64,000 bases of DNA from a bacterium (GCA_016125225.1 WGME01000003.1:558001-622000); one strand, 5' to 3'. Positions 11,849 to 22,183 are shown, counted from the stretch's first letter. Notes: a model not told the origin generated them from the sequence alone. Program-made: numbers and translations.

Positions 11849-13306
11849 TTATTGCACGGGGTGTGCGGCCATTTTCGTCGAGGGAGCGGGGGAGGGGCTC
11901 GCATCCGACTCAAAAGGCAGGCTCATCACATAATTCACCACGTCCCAGACTTCTTCATCTTTGAGCACGGTTCCACCGAAGGCAGGCATCGGAGTTCCCT
12001 TGATCCCGGCGTAAATCCGGCGGAAGACATCGACAGGTCGTCGACCGCCACGGTATTGCCCCAGGCGGAGGTTTCGCGGTTGCAACGGATTCCCCCACAC
12101 ATCGTGCAGGCCACGGGCATCGTATTTTTCCGTCGAGCCCGGCTTCGGCCAGAAATCTTCCGTGGCTCCACCATTGCCGCGACCGGTATTGCCATGGCAG
12201 GTGTAGCACTTGGTTCGATCTGAGAGATACAGCAGCCGACCGCGTGCCCGTGATTCCGGAGTATCGGCGACCCGAGCCACCGCAGGATGAATCACACTGG
12301 CGGGGTCATCTGCTCGCGTCCAATTCTCGGCGATAAAATCAGCCGTGCTGTCGACCGTATCGGCATAATCTGATTCGGCATACTCCTTGAAGTCGTCCTT
12401 AGCGGTGTTACGGAGAGAAGACATGCTGGGCACGGCTTCCGGTTTATCGCCCGCAGCCTCCGCAGCTTTCTTCGATTCCACGGCCTTGTTGTACTGATCA
12501 GTCAGTGAAGTTTGCGAGTAATCGGTCAGTTCGTCACCCAGACGCTTTTCCAGTTCACCACGCATGGCCAGCCAACGCACATACTCGACAACTGCAGTGG
12601 TTTCGTGATCGTCCAGCAGCAGGAACGACGGCATGTACGTGCCGGGAATGCCGTACTTGATCACCCGCCACAAATCATCGCGGGTCACGCGTTCTGTCGC
12701 CAAAGTTTCCGTGAACTTGAAGACCCCCAGGCGATAATCTCGCGGGCGGGGATTGAGGTATTGAGCGGTCGGCCCAGCCCCATCACCGGCGACGCCGTGA
12801 CAGTGCAGACAGTTCTTCATGTAGACCATGCGACCGAGTTGAAGTTGGTCACCAAAGTTGACCGCGAAGGTTGTGCCTTCTGCCGGAGCGGTCCCTGCCT
12901 TCAATGAAATCAGGTGGGTGGCTGCATCGGCCGATTGAATTGTCGCCTCTTTCCCAGCCATTTCACCGGACAACCAGAGCACCGTGTCCCCCGGCTTGAC
13001 TTCCCCCTCTCCCTCGTGGCTGAAAGCGAATTCGCCCGGTGTCAGTTCCGTTCCTTCCGGGGCTGCAGCGACCGTTCCCTTGATGCCGCCATAATTTACC
13101 GGCAGCCGTTCCCAAGCCACGAGATCGTCCGGCGTGCCGAAGTTCTCGTTGACCGTGTTCTGCAGTGACGAACGGGCGTCCTTGATGAGATCCGTCGTTG
13201 AATCGCGCCAGGCAAACTCCGCCGACGGATTGGGAACGCATCCGGTTGACACTGCCGCCAGGCAGGCGACCGCGATCCAGGCAGACTTGATCAGGAACCG
13301 AGACAT
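11849..13306 (-). CDS. Diheme cytochrome c lipoprotein
   Basis: CLHCH and CYTCH motifs; lipobox-like AAVSTGC; between cox and bc-type genes. Confidence 0.88.
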   Translation of the reverse strand: MSRFLIKSAWIAVACLAAVSTGCVPNPSAEFAWRDSTTDLIKDARSSLQNTVNENFGTPDDLVAWERLPVNYGGIKGTVAAAPEGTELTPGEFAFSHEGEGEVKPGDTVLWLSGEMAGKEATIQSADAATHLISLKAGTAPAEGTTFAVNFGDQLQLGRMVYMKNCLHCHGVAGDGAGPTAQYLNPRPRDYRLGVFKFTETLATERVTRDDLWRVIKYGIPGTYMPSFLLLDDHETTAVVEYVRWLAMRGELEKRLGDELTDYSQTSLTDQYNKAVESKKAAEAAGDKPEAVPSMSSLRNTAKDDFKEYAESDYADTVDSTADFIAENWTRADDPASVIHPAVARVADTPESRARGRLLYLSDRTKCYTCHGNTGRGNGGATEDFWPKPGSTEKYDARGLHDVWGNPLQPRNLRLGQYRGGRRPVDVFRRIYAGIKGTPMPAFGGTVLKDEEVWDVVNYVMSLPFESDASPSPAPSTKMAAHPVQ

Positions 13307-13375
13307 TATCATGCGAATCATCCGAAGCCCCAGCTCCACCATGGGATCAAAGGGACAAGGCCAAGCAAACTACCA

Positions 13376-14311
13376 TCAGTCTGCGGAGGACAATTGAATC
13401 AACTTGGAAGCCGGCCCTTCGAACCGAGCCAGCTTCGAGGCAGCAACCGGAATTTCAATGACAGTTTCCGCATCGGGCTTCACTTCGACTGTCAGAGATT
13501 TTTCCAGTTCGCCACCTTTTTCGTGCCAAACCTTGAACACCATTTTCCCCGACGGCACATTCTTGATTTCAAACGTGCCATCGGCTTGGCTGACCGTGGC
13601 CCAGGGATGGTCGACCGGCAGATGATAGGCGACCATCCACGGGTGAATATCGCATCCTACTTGGAACGGCTGCGTTTCGGCGCGGCCATACTTCAGTTCC
13701 ACTCCGCTGCGATCGTTCGGGGCCACCGTCTGGTTGAACGGGGAATTTCGCTTTGGGTAGGTGTGAGTGTTGTGGGCCACCGCGTCGTCGTTCAGAACTT
13801 TCATGATCTGATTGGTTTGCACGACGATAACATGGGGGCGAAACACGCATACACGTTGATCGAACTCCAATGGTTCACCTGGAGGCGGAACTTCAACACC
13901 CGACGGAACCTTGGCGAGGTAGATGAAGACATTGGCCAAGCCGCCATCGTTCACCACGACGGTTTCATTCGGGATCGCTTCCACACCACAGATCGAGGGA
14001 TCTTTCGGAGCAGCCCCCTTCTCATAAGCCGGTGGCAGCGGTGAAAAGTTGCCTTGAATGACAACGCGGCCTTTCAGAGTCCCGAAACCACCGGCGACCG
14101 CTGCTTCCGTTGGTGCCGCAGTGGTGGGTGACGTTGAGGTTTCTGGAGCTGCTTCAGTCCCGGCAACTTCGATATGGCTGGGACGGAACGTCACGGTCGG
14201 TTTGACCGACGCGCCACCGCCACATCCGACCGCTGTCCAGACACAACCACTCCACAGGGCGGCAGTCCCCAGTTGCTTCCACAGCCTGCTCACAGACGAT
14301 GCTCCGTTCAT
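13376..14311 (-). CDS. Cupredoxin-like lipoprotein with carboxypeptidase-regulatory-like C-terminal domain
   Basis: AVGCGGG lipobox-like; AVAHNTHTYP ... FQVGCDIHPWMVAYH resembles type-1 copper H...C..H..M; DGTFEIKNVPSGKMVFKVWHEKGG. Confidence 0.7.
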   Translation of the reverse strand: MNGASSVSRLWKQLGTAALWSGCVWTAVGCGGGASVKPTVTFRPSHIEVAGTEAAPETSTSPTTAAPTEAAVAGGFGTLKGRVVIQGNFSPLPPAYEKGAAPKDPSICGVEAIPNETVVVNDGGLANVFIYLAKVPSGVEVPPPGEPLEFDQRVCVFRPHVIVVQTNQIMKVLNDDAVAHNTHTYPKRNSPFNQTVAPNDRSGVELKYGRAETQPFQVGCDIHPWMVAYHLPVDHPWATVSQADGTFEIKNVPSGKMVFKVWHEKGGELEKSLTVEVKPDAETVIEIPVAASKLARFEGPASKLIQLSSAD

Positions 14312-17300
14312 TGGTTGCCTCCCGCAGCAGCACCAGCGGTCATGGGAGACTGCATAGGATCGTAAATGATCCGGCCATCCCGTTCCATCAGACGATGGTA
14401 GTTCAGCAAGGCGTCGCGGACGGCCTGGGTCTGCACGTCACCCTCTCCGCCAAACAGTTCTTCCAGGTTTTTCTTACCCGGCGGGAAGTTCTGCGGCATC
14501 GAGGTGTAGGGTGTAATCCAGGTCGGACGGTACAGCCACAACAGCATCCAGTCTGGCCGCAGACGGTCACCAGCCATGTCCAGGTTGGGAGCCCGGATGT
14601 CATTGGCCGGGTCGGTACTCACCGGCATCCGACCACCAACGGCGTGACATTTAATGCACAGCGGGCTATTCAAGACCTTCCACGACTCTGTCAGGTAGTC
14701 GTGATCTTTGCCGGGGAACTTCTTCGTAAACTCGGCATTCTCAGCCGTTAGATACTTCGGCTCACGCTCTGGAACGGTCTGGTACGGATAGGTCGTTCCA
14801 TCTACCGCGGCGAAGTAGTTCGCCAGGGCCAAGGCTTCAGCATCGCTCATGTTGAAGCGCGGCATGCGCAGAACCGTCGTGTGGCGGATCTGCATCGGGT
14901 TCTTCAGGAAGTTGTACAACCAAGGTGTCTGCACCTTGATACCTTCCAGATACAGCGGAGGGGGGGCCGCCTGATAACCCAGCGAGATCTGCTTCACCTG
15001 AGCGGTGTCGGCCAGTTGCTTCGCGAGCCATTCCGCAAAGGTGCCACCTCGGCCCGGTTGAATCTGCTTCAATGCTCCCGCTGGGAAGATCAACTTACTG
15101 GTCGGGAACAATTCCTTATCATCGACTTTCAGGGTCTCCCAAAGCTCGGCGACGTATTCCTGATCAGCCGGATCGTCTTCCGGATTGGGGGCCGATACCA
15201 CCATGCCGTGGAAGCTGAGCACGGGCAGGGTTTCAGTTTCATCCTCGCTCTTCACCACCATCGACTGACCGGTGAGACCATTGCGCGGCGGCTTCAACTG
15301 ATGCAGCAGGCTGACAGCCTCCGGGAACTCTGCCGATGGGTCGGAGGCCAGGAGATCGTCCAGGTTGGCACCATATTCAATTTTCGGCAGTTCAAGCTGA
15401 TGGCAGCCGGTGCAGTTGAATTTCTCCAGCAACTGATCGCCTTGGATGATGGCTCCCTTGGCACCCGTCGGCCGGTAGAGATAGTCATCCGATGGCGGTT
15501 CTGCCCGCAGACCGAGAACGAAGGTCGCAATCGCGTCGATCTGGGCTTCGTTGAACGGGAACTTCGGCATCCGCAGACGGTCGTCATACGGCTTGGTTTC
15601 CGTCATCTTGAAGTCGTAGCTACGTGGCTGACGCAGCTTCTGCCAGAGGAAACCGGGGCGACCATGATGGCCCAGGCTTTCATAGTAGAAGGCCGCTGAG
15701 AGTTCGCGATCTTCCGTTTCACCTGAGAGTTCGCCACGATCCACGGCCATCAGGCCATCGTTGACGCGTTTCTCCAGTGAATCATCGGGCCAAGCCTGCA
15801 AACTGATTTCAGCACCATCCCGCCAGATCGAAACTTCCACCTGCGTACCCGGAACACTCTCCCGCAACAAAGCCCCCAACTGTTCGGCATCGGCAATCGC
15901 GATCCCATCATACGACAGGATGACATCATCCAGTTGGAGCGATTCAGGCTCGGCCTTGCCTTCCACCATCTTCGCCACCGGCATGGCAGCGATGCCCATT
16001 TCCGGCGCGGTGATGCGGACGCCAGCCGCTGCTTCCAGATGCAGACGCTGGGCATCTTCCGCAGTGACGGTTTCATACTCCATCCCGACGGCAGGGTTGC
16101 CGTGGTGATGCAGGAACTCGTGAATGTGCTCGAATGCCAGTCGGGCGGTGTCCTTCTTGCCCCAGTCTTGCAAGGCTGTCCCTATGGGGCGAGCTTCTTC
16201 GAATTCGGGGATGTCGTGGCAGCCGTAGCAACCATACTTTGTGATGGTCTTGCGGCCGACATAGAGCAACTTCCGTTGCTTCCATTCCTCGGGATTCAGA
16301 TCTCCCTCGGGTGACTTGGTCAACTCGATTTCATCCCCCTTCACCTTCTCAGCGGCGATGGGGTAGTGTCCCGTTTTGAGGAGGTCGGCGATCTGTTCCT
16401 TCGTCAGCAGTTTGACCAGGAAGTTTGAGACGATCTCATCCAGGTCGGCTTCGTTGACGCCAAGCTCTGTGTACGTTTCCGTCGGCTTGTAATCGGACGG
16501 CTTGCCATCGAGCTTCAACAGATAGGCCGCGATGTCAGCCGCAGGGTCAACGAGCTTGTCCCCTTCGCCTTCCGGTTCGATAAACAGATGCGGCATCTTG
16601 GTGCGGGGGTGATGACGCTCCGGTTCACGAATCCAAGTGTAGAGCCAGTTGAAACCTTCAGCACCCGGTTTGATTTTGGCATGGACGCGGGACAGGTCGG
16701 GCCCGAAGTCCGCAGTGATGCCTGCGATATCCTGGTGCGAGTGACAGGCAAGGCAACCTTTGTTCTCAAAGAAGCGGCGACCACGCTCGGCATTGGGCTC
16801 ATAGCCTTCCGCCGGAGACATCAAATCCAACGGCTGCGATTTTGTGAGCAGGTAGGTGCTCATGCCCGCCAGTTCCAGCGGGTTAAATTTGGCAGCCAGT
16901 TCGTCGCGTTGATTGGTTAACTTGAAGAACTGGGGCATGCGGGTGCTGCGACGGAACCGCTTGGGTTCCTCGGTCCAGTTCTCCACCCAACCGGCTTCGG
17001 CCTTGGATGCCAGGTGACGCAACGCCGGGCCAACCTTACGCATCTGCCCCGCGACCTGCGTGGGATCTTCCGCAATCTTGGCGGCTTCCTCCGCGGTGGT
17101 CGGCTCGAGACGCAAGTCAGGACCGATCGGCTTGCCCGCGTCGAACCCATGAATTTCATGGCAACCGAAGCAGCCATAGGTTTTGACGAGTTCGAAACCT
17201 TCCACAACCTTCGGAGCCGTCGAACCAAACTTGGTATTGGTGCCCAGTTCGGTCACGTTGACATGGCAGCGAATACAGGTCGATTCCCGATAACGCTCAG

Positions 17301-18399
17301 GCAACATCGGCCGTTCCCAGTAGTGGTTATCAAACCAACGATAGTCGGGATTCTCAGCCCATGCGTGCATCTCATGCGGATCATTCGGTGTATGAGACGC
17401 GTTCTGGAATGACGTTCCCGAGCCCTGGCCTTCATGGCAGACGGTGCAACCAAATTTGGCAATCGGGTGCGGACTGGTCGAGGTCAGGAACAAATCCAGC
17501 CGAGGGTGCGAGGCGTAAGGATGGGCATAGGTCCCATCCTCGCCGTCGCCATGGGGGTTGAAAGGGAATGCAGGGTCGGTGCCGGTTTCAATCCGGTCGA
17601 TGTTAAAGTGACAGGTACGGCAACGGTCGAAGCGATCAACCTTCGACATGCCCCCCAGGTCGATCTTCAATCCGGGCAACCAGTCCTGCACAACGCGCTC
17701 GGGCGAGTTGAAGCCGTTGATGATCGGCAGCAGCATCAAGTCGCGTTTGAATGCCGAGAAGGGATTCGATGGCTCGATTTTATTGATGGCAGCCTGCAAA
17801 CGATTAACATCGGCCTGCAGGGCTTTGCGAGACTTTTCGGCTTCGTCGCGGGCGGCTGTCAAACCGGCCAGCTCCGTTTTGGCGGTACTCAATTGGTAGG
17901 AGACATCGGCGTACTTGGCTTCAAAGACATCAGTATCGGCCTGCGCTTGGTTGAAGACAGCCAGATATTCTTCTTGCTCAGCAGCCGGGGCACTGTTTGC
18001 GATTTTGAGACCATATTCCGCCCGCTTGACGTCGCGAAAAGCCCGCTTGCCGCGGAGAATCCGCATAGTAGCGGCCGATTCCTGCGAAAGCCGCGAGACT
18101 TCTCCGTTCAGTTTCTCGATTTCGGCTTCATGGGTGGCGAGCGTCTGATCGGCCAGCTTGATCTTTTCGTCGGCGGCTGCGATCTCTTCCTTGTGAGCAG
18201 GACTGGCTTCAATCGACTCAGCGCGAGCCCGGTCCTTGGCGGCGATGAACTTCATGGCCTGATGTTGATAACCCCGCCATTCATCATCGTAGTCGGCCCA
18301 CATCATCCACGCGACAACGGCGAGCAAGGTCACCGCGCTCGCACAGAATACCTTGTGCATGAGCTTCGGGTCACGCAGATAATCTTCAGTTGCGGGCAT
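14308..18399 (-). CDS. Large multiheme (8 x CxxCH) cytochrome c with N-terminal TM/coiled coil and PDZ-like insert
   Basis: CxxCH motifs CRTCH, CTVCH, CIRCH, CFGCH, CLACH, CYGCH, CTGCH, CIKCH; PDZ-like PESLQLDDVILSYDGIAIADAEQLGALLRE. Confidence 0.9.
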   Translation of the reverse strand: MPATEDYLRDPKLMHKVFCASAVTLLAVVAWMMWADYDDEWRGYQHQAMKFIAAKDRARAESIEASPAHKEEIAAADEKIKLADQTLATHEAEIEKLNGEVSRLSQESAATMRILRGKRAFRDVKRAEYGLKIANSAPAAEQEEYLAVFNQAQADTDVFEAKYADVSYQLSTAKTELAGLTAARDEAEKSRKALQADVNRLQAAINKIEPSNPFSAFKRDLMLLPIINGFNSPERVVQDWLPGLKIDLGGMSKVDRFDRCRTCHFNIDRIETGTDPAFPFNPHGDGEDGTYAHPYASHPRLDLFLTSTSPHPIAKFGCTVCHEGQGSGTSFQNASHTPNDPHEMHAWAENPDYRWFDNHYWERPMLPERYRESTCIRCHVNVTELGTNTKFGSTAPKVVEGFELVKTYGCFGCHEIHGFDAGKPIGPDLRLEPTTAEEAAKIAEDPTQVAGQMRKVGPALRHLASKAEAGWVENWTEEPKRFRRSTRMPQFFKLTNQRDELAAKFNPLELAGMSTYLLTKSQPLDLMSPAEGYEPNAERGRRFFENKGCLACHSHQDIAGITADFGPDLSRVHAKIKPGAEGFNWLYTWIREPERHHPRTKMPHLFIEPEGEGDKLVDPAADIAAYLLKLDGKPSDYKPTETYTELGVNEADLDEIVSNFLVKLLTKEQIADLLKTGHYPIAAEKVKGDEIELTKSPEGDLNPEEWKQRKLLYVGRKTITKYGCYGCHDIPEFEEARPIGTALQDWGKKDTARLAFEHIHEFLHHHGNPAVGMEYETVTAEDAQRLHLEAAAGVRITAPEMGIAAMPVAKMVEGKAEPESLQLDDVILSYDGIAIADAEQLGALLRESVPGTQVEVSIWRDGAEISLQAWPDDSLEKRVNDGLMAVDRGELSGETEDRELSAAFYYESLGHHGRPGFLWQKLRQPRSYDFKMTETKPYDDRLRMPKFPFNEAQIDAIATFVLGLRAEPPSDDYLYRPTGAKGAIIQGDQLLEKFNCTGCHQLELPKIEYGANLDDLLASDPSAEFPEAVSLLHQLKPPRNGLTGQSMVVKSEDETETLPVLSFHGMVVSAPNPEDDPADQEYVAELWETLKVDDKELFPTSKLIFPAGALKQIQPGRGGTFAEWLAKQLADTAQVKQISLGYQAAPPPLYLEGIKVQTPWLYNFLKNPMQIRHTTVLRMPRFNMSDAEALALANYFAAVDGTTYPYQTVPEREPKYLTAENAEFTKKFPGKDHDYLTESWKVLNSPLCIKCHAVGGRMPVSTDPANDIRAPNLDMAGDRLRPDWMLLWLYRPTWITPYTSMPQNFPPGKKNLEELFGGEGDVQTQAVRDALLNYHRLMERDGRIIYDPMQSPMTAGAAAGGNQ

Positions 18400-18480
18400 T
18401 GTCAGAACTCAACAGGTTTGAGACGAGAGACCGTGATCAGTCAACGAATTTCAGGCTCGTGGCAGCACTCGGCTCGATGT

Positions 18481-19851
18481 CTACAAGTTCAGGAAATACT
18501 CAGGAATCGAAACGATGTATTTCAGGTTGATGGCCCACCGCAGCACCATCTTCAAAGGCAACGACGCCATGAACAACATCAGATTCGCCAGCACCATGAA
18601 GCGGATGAAACCCATCTTCTGGAAGAAGCTGCGGAAAATGGTGGCCGCCATCACCGGAGGCAAGAGGAACAAATAAGCCAAAGTCACAAGAATGCCCACA
18701 GACTCACGCAGCAGAATGTAGCCAAACTGCACATACCATTCAGAGTTGGCAGGAGCGACCGGCAACGGCCGCTGCATGACATCGAGCCAGAACCATTCTG
18801 AAAGATTGACGTTGTTGAGCAGTTCCAGCTTGTGAACATCCCAGTATTCGTACGGACCGAAGAAGTTCCAGTTCGGGCCCCGCAGGAAGGTTCCCAACAC
18901 GATCATCGCCACCCACAAGGGCAGGAAGCCGAACATGAAGGTGATGATGGCAAAGGGCCGCTCTTTGAAGGTGTAGTAGCCGTTGCCGAGCTTGTTGAAA
19001 TCGATGTAGGGGATGGCCATCAAGCCCACGAGAATCATGCTGGGGAGCACCACACCCGCCATCCAGGGATCGAAATAAACCAGCATTTCCTGCAAGCCGA
19101 GGAAGTACCAAGGGGCTTTCGACGGGTTCGGAGTTTTCGCCCCGGAGGCCGGCTCTTCTAATGGGGCCTGCAGCACGATCCCCCAGGCGATCAGAAACGC
19201 GGTCAACGCGACCATGCAGATCAATTCGGAGTAGACCAAGTCGGGCCAGACCAGCACTTTTTCGTTCTTTTCCCGCTCACGGATCGGTTGGCCAGCGGCT
19301 ACGCGACGGTCATTCTCGACGGCGCGGTTGAACGACAGCCACGTGAAAAAGCCCACAATGAAGAGCATGCCCACAATCGGCACGTTATCGGGCTTGGTCA
19401 CGATCTGGCGGAAGTCGTAATCGGTCATGCTCAACGTGAGATACAGGCAGGACAGGTTCAGCAGAATCCATCCCATCGTCGGCGTGACGAGGAATTCGCG
19501 GGCCCAGATCACGACGATGAAACCAATCGTGGACAGGGCAAAGAATGTACGGGGGTCTGAGGCCGCATTGAAAGCATCCTTAATTGCATCGGGCATACGG
19601 ATCAGGAAGGATTGCGGATTGTCTGAACCGGTCAGATGAGCAATCGAAACCATGCCTAACACGGCGGCGTACAACGCCCAGAACGATGCCATGGGGATGG
19701 CTTGGCCAAACATGTGGCAATTGCCATCCACGTCATAGCTGCGCTTCACCCAGAACGCATTCATCACGAACATCAGCAGGTAGGCCCATCCAAGGCCATA
19801 AATGACTGCGGCTGTCAAATCGGGATGATGTTCAAGCATGGTCAGCTTCAA
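18481..19851 (-). CDS. Cytochrome b C-terminal/subunit IV-like protein with extra N-terminal TM region
   Basis: NPSKAPWYFLGLQEMLVYFDPW resembles b6f subunit IV; follows cytochrome b N-terminal gene; about 10 hydrophobic segments. Confidence 0.8.
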   Translation of the reverse strand: MKLTMLEHHPDLTAAVIYGLGWAYLLMFVMNAFWVKRSYDVDGNCHMFGQAIPMASFWALYAAVLGMVSIAHLTGSDNPQSFLIRMPDAIKDAFNAASDPRTFFALSTIGFIVVIWAREFLVTPTMGWILLNLSCLYLTLSMTDYDFRQIVTKPDNVPIVGMLFIVGFFTWLSFNRAVENDRRVAAGQPIREREKNEKVLVWPDLVYSELICMVALTAFLIAWGIVLQAPLEEPASGAKTPNPSKAPWYFLGLQEMLVYFDPWMAGVVLPSMILVGLMAIPYIDFNKLGNGYYTFKERPFAIITFMFGFLPLWVAMIVLGTFLRGPNWNFFGPYEYWDVHKLELLNNVNLSEWFWLDVMQRPLPVAPANSEWYVQFGYILLRESVGILVTLAYLFLLPPVMAATIFRSFFQKMGFIRFMVLANLMLFMASLPLKMVLRWAINLKYIVSIPEYFLNL

Positions 19852-19911
19852 GATTCAAATGACAGACACGAGAGAGACCAACCGAGACCTCTCCACCCAG
19901 CGTTCAAGACT

Positions 19912-20685
19912 TTACAGCGGCTGGCTGATTCCACCGTCTTTCCGGACACGCCAGAAGTGAATCGCAATCAGCAAGGCCACCACCAGGGGAATGGCCACAC
20001 AGTGCAGAATGTAGAAACGGTTGAGAGTCCCTTCACCGACGAACCGGCCACCCAGCAACAGGAAGCGAGCATCGCTGCCACTGGTGATCAGATCGAAACC
20101 ACCGACGTTCAACAGCAGGGCCCCGGGACCTTCATAACCCAGGAAGGGAGTCGCACGGGCCATGTTCGAACCGACGGTGATGGCCCAGATGGCCAGTTGG
20201 TCCCACGGCAACAGATAGCCGGTAAACGATAGCAGCAGGGTGAGCACAAGGAGCAAGACCCCGATCACCCAGTTGAACTCGCGCGGCGGCTTGTAACTCC
20301 CCGTGAGAAACACGCGATACATGTGCAACCACACGGTAATCACCATGGAGTGGGCTCCCCACCGATGAATTTCGCGCATGATGCCCAAGGTCGTCACGTC
20401 GCGCAGAGCGAGAATGTCATTGAATGCAAACTGCAGAGTCGGCCGGTAATAGAACATCAGCAGCACGCCGGTGATCGTTTCGACCAGAAACAGGAAGAAC
20501 GTGATCCCTCCCATACACCATGTGTACGAGAGCGCGATCCCCTGCTGCTTCACTGACACCGGATGCAGGTGCAGGAAGAAGTTGGTGAGCATCACCACCA
20601 CGCGGTTTCGGCGATCCACCGGAGCCGGATGACGGAAGATGCTTTTCCAAACCTGCGATTCCCGAATGTAATCACCAATCGACAT
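19912..20685 (-). CDS. Cytochrome b N-terminal (b6-like) protein
   Basis: GVLLMFYYRPT, HRWGAHSMVITVWLHMYRVFLTGSYKPPRE, FTGYLLPWDQ, HCVAIPLVVALLIAIHFWRVRKDGG. Confidence 0.95.
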   Translation of the reverse strand: MSIGDYIRESQVWKSIFRHPAPVDRRNRVVVMLTNFFLHLHPVSVKQQGIALSYTWCMGGITFFLFLVETITGVLLMFYYRPTLQFAFNDILALRDVTTLGIMREIHRWGAHSMVITVWLHMYRVFLTGSYKPPREFNWVIGVLLLVLTLLLSFTGYLLPWDQLAIWAITVGSNMARATPFLGYEGPGALLLNVGGFDLITSGSDARFLLLGGRFVGEGTLNRFYILHCVAIPLVVALLIAIHFWRVRKDGGISQPL

Positions 20686-20742
20686 CTGCTATCGCCACTT
20701 TGGATCAACGGAAAACGAAACAGCAACCGCCGGAATCACGGC

Positions 20743-21819
20743 CTACACGACATCCACACACGATGCCGGATCGGTCCACTGACCCATTTCTTCCTGGAAC
20801 TTCAAGCTCTTATCCACTTCCAGCAGGCCGTCTTCCGCGATACGCAAGCCCACGCGTTCCAGCGGTCGCGGTGCCGGACCTTCGAAGTTCACGCCCGTGA
20901 TATAGAACCCGGAGCCGTGACAGGGGCATTTGAATTTCTGTTCCCCATCCAGCCAGTTGGGGGTACAACCGAGGTGGGTGCAAACGGCCGACAGGGCATA
21001 GATCAGGTTCTTACCTTCGTACTGATCGGTGTGCACAATCCAGATGCCGAACAAGTCTTTCCACTTATTGGAGACCGTGTTCAATGGATAATCACTGGCT
21101 GGGCCCACCTTAAACTTGGAGGGAGGCTCGACCAGAACGTTCGGGAACATGAATCGGGCGGTGCCGAGAGTCGCAATGCCGGTGACGGCGCCAATCGAGG
21201 CCCAGGCCGCCATAAACGGCGACATCAGCGTGAACCAGATCAGCACGCCGAGACCCATCAGCAACGGGCTGCTCAACAATCCGCCGAAGACAAAGCAGGC
21301 GAGACTGGTGACCGCAACCGTGATTATGGTCCCCAAACTGCGGCGAACAGGCTCGGGAGCCTTTTTCTTTGCAGATGACGGCACCGGCTTCGCCGGCATC
21401 GGGGGAGCCACAACCGGCTCGGCGGCTTCAGCTTTGGCTGGAACCTCACCCGAAGTGACTTTACGCGCCGCACGCACCATATCTGCCACGGAGGGTAATG
21501 GGGCGTCACTGGCTGCAGCTTTCGCGGCCGCTGGCTTCGCTGCGGCCGATGCCGTTGCCGGAGCTGTCGCTTCGGCGGGGGCAGCACCGCCCTTTTTGGC
21601 GCGAATGGCCGCCAGAATATCCTTGGTCGATCCGGGCTTCGCAGCTGGTGGCGCAGGAGCTGCAGCGGCAGGCGCTGGACTGGCGGCTTCAGCGGCCGCA
21701 GGTGGTTCAGGAGCGGCAGGCGTGGCTGGTGTTTCTGCCTGAGTTGCAGCGGCCGCGGCAGCTTTCTGCGCCCGAATTTTGGCCAAAATGTCTGCGGTGG
21801 ATGGCTTCTTTTCGTCCAT
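20743..21819 (-). CDS. Rieske [2Fe-2S] protein with long Ala/Pro-rich repeat N-terminus
   Basis: CTHLGCTPNW...CPCHGSGFYITG; hydrophobic segments; upstream of cytochrome b. Confidence 0.95.
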   Translation of the reverse strand: MDEKKPSTADILAKIRAQKAAAAAATQAETPATPAAPEPPAAAEAASPAPAAAAPAPPAAKPGSTKDILAAIRAKKGGAAPAEATAPATASAAAKPAAAKAAASDAPLPSVADMVRAARKVTSGEVPAKAEAAEPVVAPPMPAKPVPSSAKKKAPEPVRRSLGTIITVAVTSLACFVFGGLLSSPLLMGLGVLIWFTLMSPFMAAWASIGAVTGIATLGTARFMFPNVLVEPPSKFKVGPASDYPLNTVSNKWKDLFGIWIVHTDQYEGKNLIYALSAVCTHLGCTPNWLDGEQKFKCPCHGSGFYITGVNFEGPAPRPLERVGLRIAEDGLLEVDKSLKFQEEMGQWTDPASCVDVV

Positions 21820-22183
21820 GGCACTGCCAGTCAGCGGTGTTCAAATCTGTTCGGTGCGACGCCCAAAACACGGTCGGCATAAAGAATTCCCGTGGCAAAC
21901 AGGAACTTAAAACCGATCAGTCAGCGGGCAAGCAGAATCCTCGCGCACACTGCCTGCCGTTTTCAGGCTGCCGAATTCTGGCAAGTCTCTGGCAGAGTGA
22001 CAACTCGAACGCGCAGATCGGGGTTGCTTTTCTCAGAACCAAGAATGCCGCATCAGGTTACGCACACGCTTCAAGCGATCGCGCACGCCACGTTACGATT
22101 CTGAGAGCCCTTGCAGCCTGACAATTGCCACGCGCGGAAGCGGCCTCCGAATTACCCCCAAATCTCCACGCCAACCTGACCCT

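Noticed and set aside
17434-18801. 455-aa plus-strand ORF
   Set aside because: Antisense to the octaheme cytochrome and cytochrome b genes; no recognisable motifs.
20563-21378. 271-aa plus-strand ORF
   Set aside because: Antisense to Rieske and cytochrome b coding sequence.
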